Of a DNA stretch of 64,000 nt, positions 42,288-51,385 are shown piece after piece. The stretch comes from Moesziomyces globuligerus. Its lineage: Eukaryota > Basidiomycota > Ustilaginomycetes > Ustilaginales > Ustilaginaceae. Numbering within the stretch: position 1 is the first letter of the stretch; every line of letters starts with the position of its first letter. The stretch is taken from contig JARVLF010000015.1 in NCBI GenBank assembly GCA_030849465.1, positions 2,046,001-2,110,000 on the forward strand, given 5' to 3'. Position numbers and translations under genes: made by a program. The notes below the pieces were generated by a model, which was not told where the DNA came from, ran no database searches, and saw nothing but the letters and a program-made list of their open reading frames with translations.

Positions 42288-42840
42288 ATGTCCGGACTCG
42301 CCGAAGCTGACCAGAAGGGTAAGCTCGCAGCCGTGCTTGTACGGCTTGCCGGGGATCGGAGTGCTGACACACTTGGGTTATTTGCTGGGTTGCGGCGAGT
42401 GCAGAGCTGCAGACGTTCCTCGACGCCGAGCAGGCCAAGGCGCGCGTGCAGTCGTCGATCCACACGTTCACAGATCGATGCTGGGACCAGTGCATCAAGT
42501 CCTCCATCGGCTCCAGCTTCGGCAGGGGCGAGGAGGCCTGCCTCAGCAACTGCGTCGAGCGGTAAGCACCCAACACCGCCGCCCTCCACCGCCAACACCG
42601 AACACCAGGGAAGATTCAGACAAGCTGACACCGTTAATTGATCCTTTTCCGTACCGAACTCCAATCTGGCCATCGTGCAGATTCCTTGACACCTCCTTGT
42701 TCATCGTAAGTTGGCTTCAAAGAAACGTTTCAGCGGGCTCTGTGCGCGTCAGAGAACGATTCGCTGACATTCTATCGTGCTTGCCTCTCCATCGCTCTCA
42801 GGTCAACAAGCTGCAGGAACAGCGCGGACAGATGTCTTAA
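42288..42840 (+). CDS. TIM8: Small Tim chaperone Tim8, four exons
   Basis: Exons 42288-42318, 42405-42561, 42681-42705 and 42802-42840 add to 252 nt, or 83 residues. All three introns (86, 119 and 96 nt) have GTAAG donors and CAG acceptors. The spliced protein starts MSGLAEADQKE and has the twin CX3C motif CWDQC and CLSNC separated by 15 residues, then CVERFLDTSLFIVNKLQ, which is diagnostic of Tim8/DDP1. It works in the intermembrane space with Tim13, guarding hydrophobic precursors for Tim22 and the outer membrane. The twin cysteines form disulfides through the Mia40 pathway. Exon 3 is only 25 nt. Most other genes here have no introns, so this density stands out. Confidence 0.92.
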
Positions 42841-43781
42841 CGGGCCCAACTCCGACGCTTGTAACACTAGCCCTCCCCCCAAAACTCATCGCCGTTCGCA
42901 ACCAAGAGCTTCAGACACCTACCGAAACCATTCGTGCTTTGCTCTGAAGCGCCTTCAATCTCGGCGCATCGGAGGAAACATTGAGCACGTGGCTGTAAAG
43001 AGACAGATCAGGAGCTCCATCTTCCTCAGCCATAGACTGCGTCGCCGGCACAGAAGTCAGCGCTCTGTCAAAATGGAAGGAGTCGGCAACGCTGTTTAAG
43101 CTTCAGCACTCCGGCGGCTTTTTGCCTGAAATTTCGTTGCTGGGAAAATGGCCGCAGGTGGTCAGGATCCGATGCGGCTGTCACTGGACCGCAGCATGCG
43201 CAAAGTCGCTGCGTCTGCCGTTTGTGAGTGTGACGTTGTGGTGCTGATAGCTGCAGAGGTGATATGTCCCGCCGAGCATGATGGCGACGCGCAATGCAAT
43301 TCTGCAAAAAAATAAATCTGGCAGCCCGGGCGCTCCTGCCAAGTTTGACAGATCCGCACCTAAGGCCTCGCTGCTCGCGCCTCTCTGCTTGTAGAGTTGG
43401 CCTCAAGCTTGCTTCGGTCTCGTGCTTCGACGGCGTCTCTTCCTGCGGATAGCGAAGTGAAAGAGTGACATTCTCCGGTGGGCTGAGGTCGCCGGCTCAG
43501 CGTGCCTTGATAACTCGGCTTCAGCTTGCTCTTGCTCGTCACCATCCGCTCCACCATCCATTCGCCTCGTTTCGTTTCACGCAGTCCTTACGATCTCTGG
43601 AAGATCGTACGTCTGCACTGGTCTGCTCAGGTACAATCTGGTATTGTGCCTCTTTCACTTTGTCTCGGCATTCCAAGCCCCCCTTCCGTCCCGGTCTTCC
43701 GCTTGCTGTCCAGCCCTGCCTTCGAGGATCTGTTCCGAGGCCAGAGATTTGACGGCACCCATCTAATTCGGATTCGGTACC
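42841..43781. other. Intergenic region between TIM8 and a four-TM protein gene
   Basis: No supported gene on either strand. It holds the TIM8 3' region and a pyrimidine-rich leader from about 43500. Confidence 0.5.
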
Positions 43782-44487
43782 ATGGAAGCTCAACATCCGG
43801 AAAGGGGCAGACGAGGTCGAGGGGTGGAGTTCTGCTGTCTTTCGTATCCTCTCGTCAAGGCTGGGGCGTATCTGATCCCGCTCGAATTCGGCTTTGTGGC
43901 CGGATGCATCATTGTGCTCAGCACGACGACGCCCACGATCGTAGCCGCGGTCGACACGCTGCCGCGCATCTTTTCGCTCGTGCTGCTCATCCTGGCCATC
44001 ATCACGCTCGCTTGGCAGCTGGTCGGGCTGGCGACGGTGCGCATCGAGATGAGCAGCATCTATCGGCTGTACATCCGGCTCAACTTCCTGCTCGTGCTTG
44101 TCACTGCCGCAGCCGCAGCGATCGGTACCGTGGTCGTCGCTACCAAGCACAAGCAGTCGACCGAGGTCTGCACGAGGATCTACGGCAATCCACCCTTGAA
44201 CTCGTCCACGGGCGTGTCGGTTCCCGGGCTCGACTCGTTTGCCCCGGGCAAGCACATCTGCAACTACTTCATGTGGGCCCAGACCTCCGCCATGGCCGGC
44301 CTCACTCTGATTCTCTTCGCAACACAGGTGAGTGGAAAGCGAACAAGGCAGCGCGACAAAGAGAGACATGCTGACCGAACTCGTTTTGAGGTGGGAACAG
44401 ACGTACCTGTGCTACTGTCAGCGCGCTTACGGCCAGAAACAGCGCACAGCGCTGCAGCAGCTGCGAGAGTATGACGAGGAAGAGTAA
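43782..44487 (+). CDS. Four-transmembrane-segment protein of unknown function, two exons
   Basis: Exon 1 is 43782-44327 and exon 2 is 44401-44487, giving 210 residues. The 73-nt intron (GTGAGT...ACAG) joins LILFATQ to TYLCYCQRAYG in phase 0 and preserves the last membrane helix. Hydrophobic segments lie at about 24-47, 62-84, 98-120 and 162-187. Between TM3 and TM4 an outer loop has Cys130, Cys160 and an NSS sequon at 140, which suggests a disulfide-bonded, glycosylated loop. Cys18-Cys19 just before TM1 could be palmitoylated, and the C-tail is short and acidic (REYDEEE). The topology recalls tetraspanin or MARVEL-type proteins, but the tetraspanin CCG loop motif is absent. Function unknown. 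Confidence 0.75.
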
Positions 44488-45169
44488 GTTGGACCAAGTC
44501 AAGGATGCAAATCGCTTCTCAGAAACGTTGTTGGGCTGACGGGGAGAACGGTTCGAACTCGGGCGTGATGCTGGCAGTGCGGACGGAGACTCGTCGTCGG
44601 ACGCACTGAGCGGTGTGTCGCGAACGAGTACGCGCGATCATGGCCACTCTTACTAGAACCAGGCCCTGTGAAGCAGACTTTGTAGCCATGAAAGCGAGTG
44701 GATGCAAAGATCAAGCCTGTGCCGAGGTCTGGGTGTCGGGCAGTATGACATGGGCGAATCGGGGAAGTGACCTCGCCGATTCATCGGGAAAACAGCGGAT
44801 CCGAAGGGCGGGGTGAGTATTGAAAGTGTGCTGATTGGCGGCGCTGTAGGCCGGCTCAGAAGAAGCGCTGGTTCGAGATGCGCGCGTCAAGCGGGGCGTG
44901 CTTTGGTCAGCAGGCTGGAAAATCATTCTGAAATTCCCTAAACGCTGCTTCGTACGGTAGCCACCTCACCAGCCACGCCGAGATTCGCATTAGCACATCT
45001 GCCTCCCAGCGGCAGTCAAGTCTACCGCGCGCCTCGACTGCCAGGCTCAAGCCGTCGCCGCCGCGAGCGCCCGCAAGCGCCACTGAGCGCACTCGTCTCA
45101 ATCTCAAATCCACGATTTCGCTGCTGTGCCAATCCTTCACCACCATCTCTATCACACAGATCAGACATC
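44488..45169. other. Intergenic region before the complex I gene
   Basis: No supported gene. A tRNA-like GGTTCGAAC at about 44549 lacks the other arms and is not accepted. Confidence 0.5.
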
Positions 45170-45453
45170 ATGCAGAGAGCTAGTAAGTACACCTCAGCTC
45201 CACCGTAGATGCGGCAAAGTCGTAACCGCACGCTATCGTTGCTCGGTCGATTGCTCAATGCTGACTATCGACAATCCATCTTCCACTCAACCCCGCACCT
45301 TCACCGACTCTTCGCATCGACAACCACGTCTTTCGCCAACCTCGCATCGCACCGACACACATCCTAACGGCACTTGGATGACTTGGATGAACCGTCAATC
45401 TCTGTGAAACCGCACCTCTCCCGCCATGTCATTTTCCACCGCCACCCTCGCAG
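45170..45453 (+). other. Alternative first coding exon and intron of the complex I 51-kDa gene
   Basis: ATG at 45170 opens a 13-nt coding stretch (MQRA plus one base) ending at 45182, followed by a perfect GTAAGT donor at 45183. Splicing to the CGCAG acceptor ending at 45453 completes the codon AGT and continues in the main frame as [18 protein letters not shown]. The acceptor lies 28 bases inside the unspliced frame and is preceded by a pyrimidine-rich stretch; CCTAAC near 45364 may be the branch site. Both starts give plausible mitochondrial presequences. Confidence 0.5.
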
Positions 45454-46967
45454 GTTTGGTCGCTCGAGGCGCCGCTCGCTCGGCAAAGAGCCTCAACAAT
45501 GTTGCCAAGATCGCCTGCGCCACCCCGTCGCAGGCTCGCGGTCTCGCCACTGTCACTGACACGCCCGTCCGCTCGTTTGGCGGTCTGCGCGATCAGGACC
45601 GCATCTTCCAGAACGCCTACATGCGCCACGACCACGGCCTCAAGGGCGCCAAGTCGCGCGGTGACTGGCACCGCACCAAGGACATCCTCCTCAAGGGCCA
45701 CGACTGGATCATTCAGCAGATGAAGGAGTCCGGCATGCGCGGACGCGGTGGCGCTGGTTTCCCCTCGGGTCTCAAGTGGAGTTTCATGAACAAGCCCGGC
45801 TGGGAGAAGGACCCGCGCCCGCGCTACCTCGTCATCAACGCCGACGAGGGTGAGCCCGGTACCTGCAAGGACCGCGAGATCATGCGCGGTGACCCGCACA
45901 AGCTCATCGAGGGCTGTCTCGTCGCCGGTCGTGCGATGAACGCCAACGCCGCCTACATCTACGTCCGCGGCGAGTTCTACCTCGAGGTGGCGCATCTGCA
46001 GCACGCCATCAAGGAGGCGTACGCCGACGGCCTCATCGGCAAGAACGCCTGCGGCTCCGGATACGATTTTGACGTATACGTCCACAAGGGTGCCGGTGCG
46101 TACATCTGCGGCGAGGAGACCGCGCTCATCGAGTCGCTCGAGGGCAAGCAGGGCAAGCCTCGCTTGAAGCCCCCCTTCCCCGCCGACGTGGGTGTGTTCG
46201 GTTGCCCCACCACGGTCGCCAACGTCGAGACGGTCGCTGCGGCGCCCACCATCATCCGCCGTGGTCCCGCGTGGTTTGCCGGCTTCGGTCGCGATAAGAA
46301 CCAGGGCACCAAGCTGTTCGCCATCTCGGGCCACGTCAACAACCCGTGCGTTGTGGAGGAGGAGATGTCGATCCCTCTCAAGGAGCTCATCGAGCGCCAC
46401 TGCGGCGGCATCCGCGGCGGCTGGGACAACCTGCTGGGCATCGTGCCCGGTGGCTCGTCGGTGCCCATCCTGCCCAAGCACAAGTGCGAGGAGGTGCTGA
46501 TGGACTTTGACTCGCTGCGCGAGAACCAGTCGTCGCTGGGCACGGGCGCGGTGATCGTCATGGACAAGACCACCGATGTGGTGCAGGCGATCTCGCGCTT
46601 CGCCAAGTTCTACAAGCACGAGTCGTGCGGTCAGTGCACGCCGTGCCGCGAGGGTACGACGTGGCTCGCCAACATGATGGAGCGCTTCGAGGAGGGCCGT
46701 GGCAACAACCGCGAGATCGACATGATCTACGAGCTCACCAAGCAGATGGAGGGCCACACCATCTGTGCGCTCGCCGATGCGGCGGCCTGGCCTATCCAGG
46801 GTCTGCTGCGCTGGTTCCGACCGGAGATCGAGGAGCGCATGCGCCTCTACCAGGAGAAGAACGGCCCCGTGCTCGTCGGCGGCAGGAGGCTCAAGGACAT
46901 GGACCCGGACTACGCCTTCCCCGCCAACATGGGCACCCCGCTTTCGCCTAAGGCTCTCAGCCAGTGA
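45426..46967 (+). CDS. NUO51: NADH:ubiquinone oxidoreductase 51-kDa flavoprotein (NDUFV1/Nuo51)
   Basis: 513 residues if read from the ATG at 45426; an alternative spliced start at 45170 is listed separately and replaces the first nine residues. Residues 1-40 form an Arg/Ala/Ser-rich mitochondrial presequence. The glycine-rich NADH/FMN site is [17 protein letters not shown] (about 104-120), followed by [18 protein letters not shown] (about 138-155) for FMN. Cluster N3 (4Fe-4S) is bound by Cys401, Cys404 and Cys407 (SCGQCTPC) and Cys447 (HTICALAD). The protein is the electron entry site of complex I in the matrix arm, oxidising NADH. The assignment is secure; only the N-terminus is uncertain. 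A 578-codon frame on the opposite strand is a shadow. Confidence 0.95.
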   Translation: MSFSTATLAGLVARGAARSAKSLNNVAKIACATPSQARGLATVTDTPVRSFGGLRDQDRIFQNAYMRHDHGLKGAKSRGDWHRTKDILLKGHDWIIQQMKESGMRGRGGAGFPSGLKWSFMNKPGWEKDPRPRYLVINADEGEPGTCKDREIMRGDPHKLIEGCLVAGRAMNANAAYIYVRGEFYLEVAHLQHAIKEAYADGLIGKNACGSGYDFDVYVHKGAGAYICGEETALIESLEGKQGKPRLKPPFPADVGVFGCPTTVANVETVAAAPTIIRRGPAWFAGFGRDKNQGTKLFAISGHVNNPCVVEEEMSIPLKELIERHCGGIRGGWDNLLGIVPGGSSVPILPKHKCEEVLMDFDSLRENQSSLGTGAVIVMDKTTDVVQAISRFAKFYKHESCGQCTPCREGTTWLANMMERFEEGRGNNREIDMIYELTKQMEGHTICALADAAAWPIQGLLRWFRPEIEERMRLYQEKNGPVLVGGRRLKDMDPDYAFPANMGTPLSPKALSQ

Positions 46968-47688
46968 TTTCTCTCGCCCGAACTCAATCTGTTCGCTTCG
47001 CTCTACGCGAGGTACGTTGTAGAATTTGACCGATGTCCTTTGACAGTGCTTGTGTGTGAAGTTACGTGCGAGAGAGAGGGGGCGTGGAGTTGCATGAGGT
47101 TGCGGGTGGTGTGGAGAGTGGTGCTGAGGCAATGGCTGGGGTCTGACATGATCATTTTCGGCCAATTTGCGCAGAGCGCGCGCGCGTGCCGGCGAGGTCT
47201 GGGGGGCGCTTCGCTTAGGGTGGGGGTCTGACGTAGCCTCGGCTGTGTTGCTCTTGTCGGATCGGTGTTATTTTGGCTTTGGAGGGTGTGTACCCCGCAA
47301 TTAGAGCTTGCTTGCCTTAGCCAAGCCAGTTCCCACGCCAGATCGGTCAGTGATCCCACCGCCTTTCACTGCCGAGCATGGTGGAGTGGAGGCGCTAGTC
47401 GAGTGGACCGTGGTTCCAGAACACTTGGCTGCCTGGTGGAAAGTGCCGAATTGTCAGCTAAGGCGGAGCGAGGGGCTCTAGGCCAGCCGAACCCCTACTC
47501 GTCATAGCTGACCAACACCTCTACACTCCCCCATCAGCCCTGCGTCCGTGCACCTCCTACAACCGTCCACTCTTGATCCTATATAACCCCTCCAACCAAA
47601 CCATACCCTACCACAAACATTATTTCATCGATATTTTACGGATCTAGTTCAGCTTTACCAACATCGAGCTTTCGTTAGGATATACAAG
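46968..47688. other. Intergenic region between complex I and small mitochondrial protein genes
   Basis: No supported gene. It includes the complex I gene 3' region and a core promoter for the next gene. Confidence 0.5.
47580..47586 (+). promoter_or_regulatory. Candidate TATA box
   Basis: TATATAA lies 103 bases before the ATG at 47689, in the same orientation as that gene, a fitting distance for a TATA box with a leader of about 70 bases. Confidence 0.45.
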
Positions 47689-48072
47689 ATGCAGTCTACA
47701 CGATTTATCGCACGCACAGGACTTGGACTTGGTCGTCGTACTCTGCACACTACGCCTCGCGTGATGTCTGCACGACCAGACACAATGTCTGGCTTCAGGG
47801 ATGATCATTCGCACGGTCCTGTTCCTGGCGCGCATCCTTCGCCCGAGATCAACGTCGCGCGCACGCGCGCCACGGTCCGCGTCCTCGTCCCCTCGGTCGC
47901 GCTCATGGTCGGCTTCATCGGTTGGTGGTTCTTCGGCCACACCGACCGCGACCACCGCAAGGAACGCATCGACGTCGGCCCCGACGGTTTCAACAAGCTC
48001 AAGGGCTCCAAACACCGAGCTGCCCAACAACTCGCAGACGGCACCCGAAACCCAGACGGCTCCCTCGCCTAA
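47689..48072 (+). CDS. Small single-TM mitochondrial protein of unknown function
   Basis: Intronless 127-residue protein. The N-terminus (QSTRFIARTGLGLGRRTLHT) is rich in Arg, Ser and Thr with no acidic residues until Asp31, a strong mitochondrial presequence, with likely processing between residues 18 and 27. One TM segment lies at about 64-83 (RVLVPSVALMVGFIGWWFFG). After it comes a charged, soluble C-terminus (HTDRDHRKERIDVGPDGFNK). Size and topology resemble small inner-membrane accessory or assembly factors of respiratory complexes, which is only an inference, as I do not recognise the family. A TATATAA element sits upstream. The gene is convergent with the MFS transporter. Confidence 0.75.
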   Translation: MQSTRFIARTGLGLGRRTLHTTPRVMSARPDTMSGFRDDHSHGPVPGAHPSPEINVARTRATVRVLVPSVALMVGFIGWWFFGHTDRDHRKERIDVGPDGFNKLKGSKHRAAQQLADGTRNPDGSLA

Positions 48073-48270
48073 ACTCTCGCTCACACCTTCAAATCAACAT
48101 CGTCCTCTCTCGCTGTATTCTATAGCCCCGTTTAGCATCTGCTCGCATCTCGTGCATCCCGTGCATTTCGTTCCTGAATTCATTGCGTCCGACCATACCC
48201 TTTCAGACTTGTGCGCGTGTGATAGTGACAAAGGCCCTTCCACCTCCCTCCTCCCCCACCTCCGCAGCCG

Positions 48271-48522
48271 CTAAGTTTCCCAGGCAATATCGTCGTCCTC
48301 ACCCTCGTCGCCGAGGGCAAAGACATTGCGGTCGTCCCCAACACCTCCCTCTTCCGACCGCCGCGACGCATGCCCAGAACCATTCGTCGAGCGGATCTCG
48401 TGCAGCAGCAGCGATTCCGACTCGACTTCACCGCCCGGTACTTTCCCATCGCTGTTCCCAGGATCCATGTGCTTGTGCTTGCGGCGGCCGCGGGTGCGGT
48501 TGGAGGCGAAAGGGCCGAATTC
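48271..48522 (-). other. In-frame 83-codon extension beyond the MFS transporter stop codon
   Basis: The transporter frame stops at TAG (48525-48523). The same frame then stays open for 83 codons to a second TAG at 48273-48271. The extension reads EFGPFASNRTRGRRKHKHMD at its start and ends in an acidic VFALGDEGEDDDIAWET, which is protein-like. It could be reached by readthrough, by removal of a 66-nt in-frame intron (GTGAGG at 48543 to CAAG at 48478), or be a remnant left by a recent stop mutation. Confidence 0.5.
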
Positions 48523-50439
48523 CTAATGCTCGTCGCTCCTCACTTCCTCGTACAGCCTACGATCCGGTGGCGCCTCGGTCTTGCCCCTCCCCCACAGCCT
48601 GCCCAGCCATCTCAACGGCCCGGACGAGCCGAATCCAAAGAACGACTGCGCCGCCCGCCTCTCCTCCGCCGCGACCCTCGCAGCTGCCGCCCTGGCCGCT
48701 CTCTCCTCCTCGGACTGCAGTCTGGGATGGCTGGAGATCGACCTGCGGATCGGCCGGGGCGTAAAGGCTTCGCCCTCAGACTCGACGCTCCTCCTCCTCC
48801 TCGCACTGCCCCCTTCCTCCCCATCCTCATCTCCATCGTCGTCATCGTCGTCTTCGTCCTGGGGGACGTTGATCTCGTCGCCAAAGAGCGCGCCGATCTC
48901 TTCGAGCGGTACGCCCGACGTCTCGGGGTAGCAGAAGTACACCGTGACAAACGCCAGCACGGCGAAGCCGGCGAGGAGGATGTAGAGTCGCCAGCCGATG
49001 CGCTCCATGAGGATGGGCGTAAGCTCGCCGACGAGCCAGTTGAACGACCAGTTGGTGGCGGTGGCCAGTGAGGCGCCCTTGGCCCGGAACGCCAGCGGCA
49101 TGATCTCGGGCGGGAAGAGCCACGGGATCGGTCCCCAGCTATAGCCGAACACGGCGTTGTAGACGATGATCGAGCCGACCACAGCCTGCGGCGTATAGTC
49201 GCGGTCCAGGTACAGGAACATGCCACACGAGATGAGCGCAGCCGCGCACCCGATCGCGCCCGAGAGCAGGATGATCCTGCGCCCCCACAGGTCGACGAGG
49301 AACCACGTGGGGACGGTGGCGAGGGTGTAGATGATGCCGTTGACGCCCGTCATGAGCAGTGCGTCGCGGCCGATCCAGCCGGCGGACTCGAGGATCATGG
49401 GCAGGTAGTAGCAGACGCTGTTGATGCCGACGAGCTGTGCAAACATCTGCGACGACATGCCGATGAGCGTGCGGAAGCGATACTGCGTAAACATGCGGCG
49501 GTACGAGCTGTCGCCCTGCTTGCGGAGGTAGAGGACGTTCTCCTTGATCTCGCGGAACTCGAGCTTGGCGCGCGGTTCGTTGGGGTCGCCTGCGCCGTGG
49601 AGATCGGCGAGCACGCGCATGCCTTCCTCATCCATGTCCTTGTCGAGGAGCCATCGCGGCGACTCGGGCAGCAGCACCGAGCCGACGGCGAGCGTGGTGC
49701 CGATGATGACCTGGAGACTGAGCGGCAGACGCCAGGACAGGTCGCTCTCGAGGTACGAGGCAAAGTAGTCGACCCAGACGCTGCTCGCGTAGCCGATGAT
49801 GTTGCCTGTGAATTCGATGCATGCGAGTTTGCCTCTGTTCTCGGCGGGCGAGATCTCGGACTGGTAGGTGGGCACGATCATGCTGAGCACACCGACGCCG
49901 AGTCCCGAGACGACGCGGCCGATGAGCATGGTGTCGTAGCCTGTCGTCAGAGTCTGGATGGCGCCACCAGCCGAGAAGATGACTGCGCCCCAGAAGAGGG
50001 TATTTTTGCGACCAAAGATGTCGGCGAGTGTGCCGCACGCCAGGCTGGTGACGAGTGCGCCGAGTTCGAGCGAGGCGACGAGCGTGCCGATCTCGTAGGC
50101 GGTGGGGTGGTGGAAGTAGGCCTTGAAGTAAGGGCCGGTGATGATGCCAGACATGACGCCCTGGTCGTAGCCGAAGAGGAAGACGCCGAGCGAGGCAAAG
50201 CAGGTGACGAATAACATGAGGCCGTCGCCCTTGATGCCGATCTTGGCGAGGGGCGAGGTGTCATGGTCCATGGATACCGAGGGGGCGCGGACGGTGCCGT
50301 TGGAGCGCACGGAGCTTGCTGTGCCGGAGCGCTGGCGGCGATGACCGGCGTCGCGAGGCGTGGTGCTACCATTGGTGTAGGAGTGGCGGTCGACCTCGCT
50401 CGAGGGCCGCGTATTAGCACGCGAGGGATGAGCCGACAT
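48523..50439 (-). CDS. MFS sugar transporter with long cytosolic C-tail
   Basis: Intronless 638-residue protein to the first stop. Residues 1-70 are a Ser/Arg/Thr-rich cytosolic N-terminus. Twelve TM segments span about 73-515. Sugar-porter signatures are visible: FLFGYDQGVMSG in TM1, ADIFGRKNT after TM2, PESPRWLLDKD at about 258, QLVGINSVCYYLP in TM7, DLWGRRII in the second half, and PETSG at about 508. The last 120 residues are a hydrophilic tail with an acidic run (EDDDDDDGDEDGEEGG), then Arg/Ala-rich helices. It should carry a hexose or similar sugar by proton symport at the plasma membrane. The exact substrate is unknown. An open extension follows the stop and is listed separately. Confidence 0.92.
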   Translation of the reverse strand: MSAHPSRANTRPSSEVDRHSYTNGSTTPRDAGHRRQRSGTASSVRSNGTVRAPSVSMDHDTSPLAKIGIKGDGLMLFVTCFASLGVFLFGYDQGVMSGIITGPYFKAYFHHPTAYEIGTLVASLELGALVTSLACGTLADIFGRKNTLFWGAVIFSAGGAIQTLTTGYDTMLIGRVVSGLGVGVLSMIVPTYQSEISPAENRGKLACIEFTGNIIGYASSVWVDYFASYLESDLSWRLPLSLQVIIGTTLAVGSVLLPESPRWLLDKDMDEEGMRVLADLHGAGDPNEPRAKLEFREIKENVLYLRKQGDSSYRRMFTQYRFRTLIGMSSQMFAQLVGINSVCYYLPMILESAGWIGRDALLMTGVNGIIYTLATVPTWFLVDLWGRRIILLSGAIGCAAALISCGMFLYLDRDYTPQAVVGSIIVYNAVFGYSWGPIPWLFPPEIMPLAFRAKGASLATATNWSFNWLVGELTPILMERIGWRLYILLAGFAVLAFVTVYFCYPETSGVPLEEIGALFGDEINVPQDEDDDDDDGDEDGEEGGSARRRRSVESEGEAFTPRPIRRSISSHPRLQSEEERAARAAAARVAAEERRAAQSFFGFGSSGPLRWLGRLWGRGKTEAPPDRRLYEEVRSDEH

Positions 50440-51385
50440 GTCTACGCTGCCATCGATGGGTAAGCGTCAGAGTAGGTTGTAGAAGGTGCTAAGTGAGCAT
50501 GGGATGGTGTTGTGGCAGGGAGGGGCTCCGCACGAGCCGGCTCGAGCGATGGGATGCCTCTTGGTCAGGAGTGTTTGAATGATACTTGGCTTCTGCTAGC
50601 GTAGATCGACGACGCGATTAGATGGAGATGAGACGAGCGTGGGCTGAGCCAGGAAGATGTGGTGGGACGGATGAGAGCAAAGGTGTGGGGCGAGGTGCAA
50701 TGGTTGCTGCTGCTGCGCTGTGCAGTGGCTGGCTGGCCGGTCACCGTGCATTGATACGCAGCCGCCTGCGGTGTTTCCATGTGGGCTTTCCAAGTCAGCC
50801 GCCCTCGACAGGAAGCGCGCTGTGGTGCCTCTCCATCGCAGCAGCAGCAGCTGGCTTTGGCTTGCCCCGCCTAAGCGCCACCCTTGGCTTCGCCTCGCCT
50901 CGCCTCACCGTGCATACACCCTGCGCACGAGCACACATTTCGCAGCTGCTCGTGTGCCTGTCGAAGGCCAGGAACGCGTCCGACCACGGGCCTAACAAGC
51001 CAGTTCCGAAATTATCAAAAAACTGTGCACATACACGACCCAACACTTTGAAAGCTTGAAAATGCCCGACGCGTCGGCTGGGCGTGGAGGCTGGCATGGC
51101 CGACAGCTGTCAGAGGCTGAGGCTGAGGCGGAGGCGGAGACACGAGAGAGAAGGAGCAGGTGTTGGTCTCGGCTTGTGCATGCGCGAGGCAGGTGGGGAC
51201 AAAGCACACACACGCTCCTCCTCGCACGACCCCGTTATCATCTGCCACCATCCTGGTCTTACACTTCCTCGGCAGCTATGCGCCCCGAAGGACAAGCGTG
51301 ATTGCCGTATCGTTGCCCTGCCAACCATCACGCCCGCCCAGCCACGCTCTTTTCGTCCTTCCATCCTTCGAGCGGATCAGCCAGC
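50440..51385. promoter_or_regulatory. Divergent spacer between MFS transporter and Cdc7-like kinase genes
   Basis: About 950 bases without a supported gene. Short upstream frames occur before the kinase ATG, one of them (51056-51301) with a tandem GGCGGA/GGCTGA-derived Glu-Ala run; these could be leader uORFs but show no protein-like conservation. Confidence 0.45.

Noticed and set aside
44540..44565. tRNA-like T-arm GGTTCGAACTC
   Set aside because: No matching D-arm, anticodon arm or acceptor stem can be drawn in the flanking 70 bases.
48478..48543. Treating the 66-nt GTGAGG-CAAG segment as a certain intron in the transporter gene
   Set aside because: The phase fits, but the acceptor is not preceded by a good pyrimidine tract and no clear branch site is visible, so the model keeps the first stop and reports the extension separately.
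51056..51301. A short frame with EAEAEAEAE before the kinase gene, reminiscent of pheromone-precursor spacers
   Set aside because: The Glu-Ala run comes from a short GGCGGA/GGCTGA tandem repeat. No signal peptide, Kex2-separated repeats or CAAX end is present.
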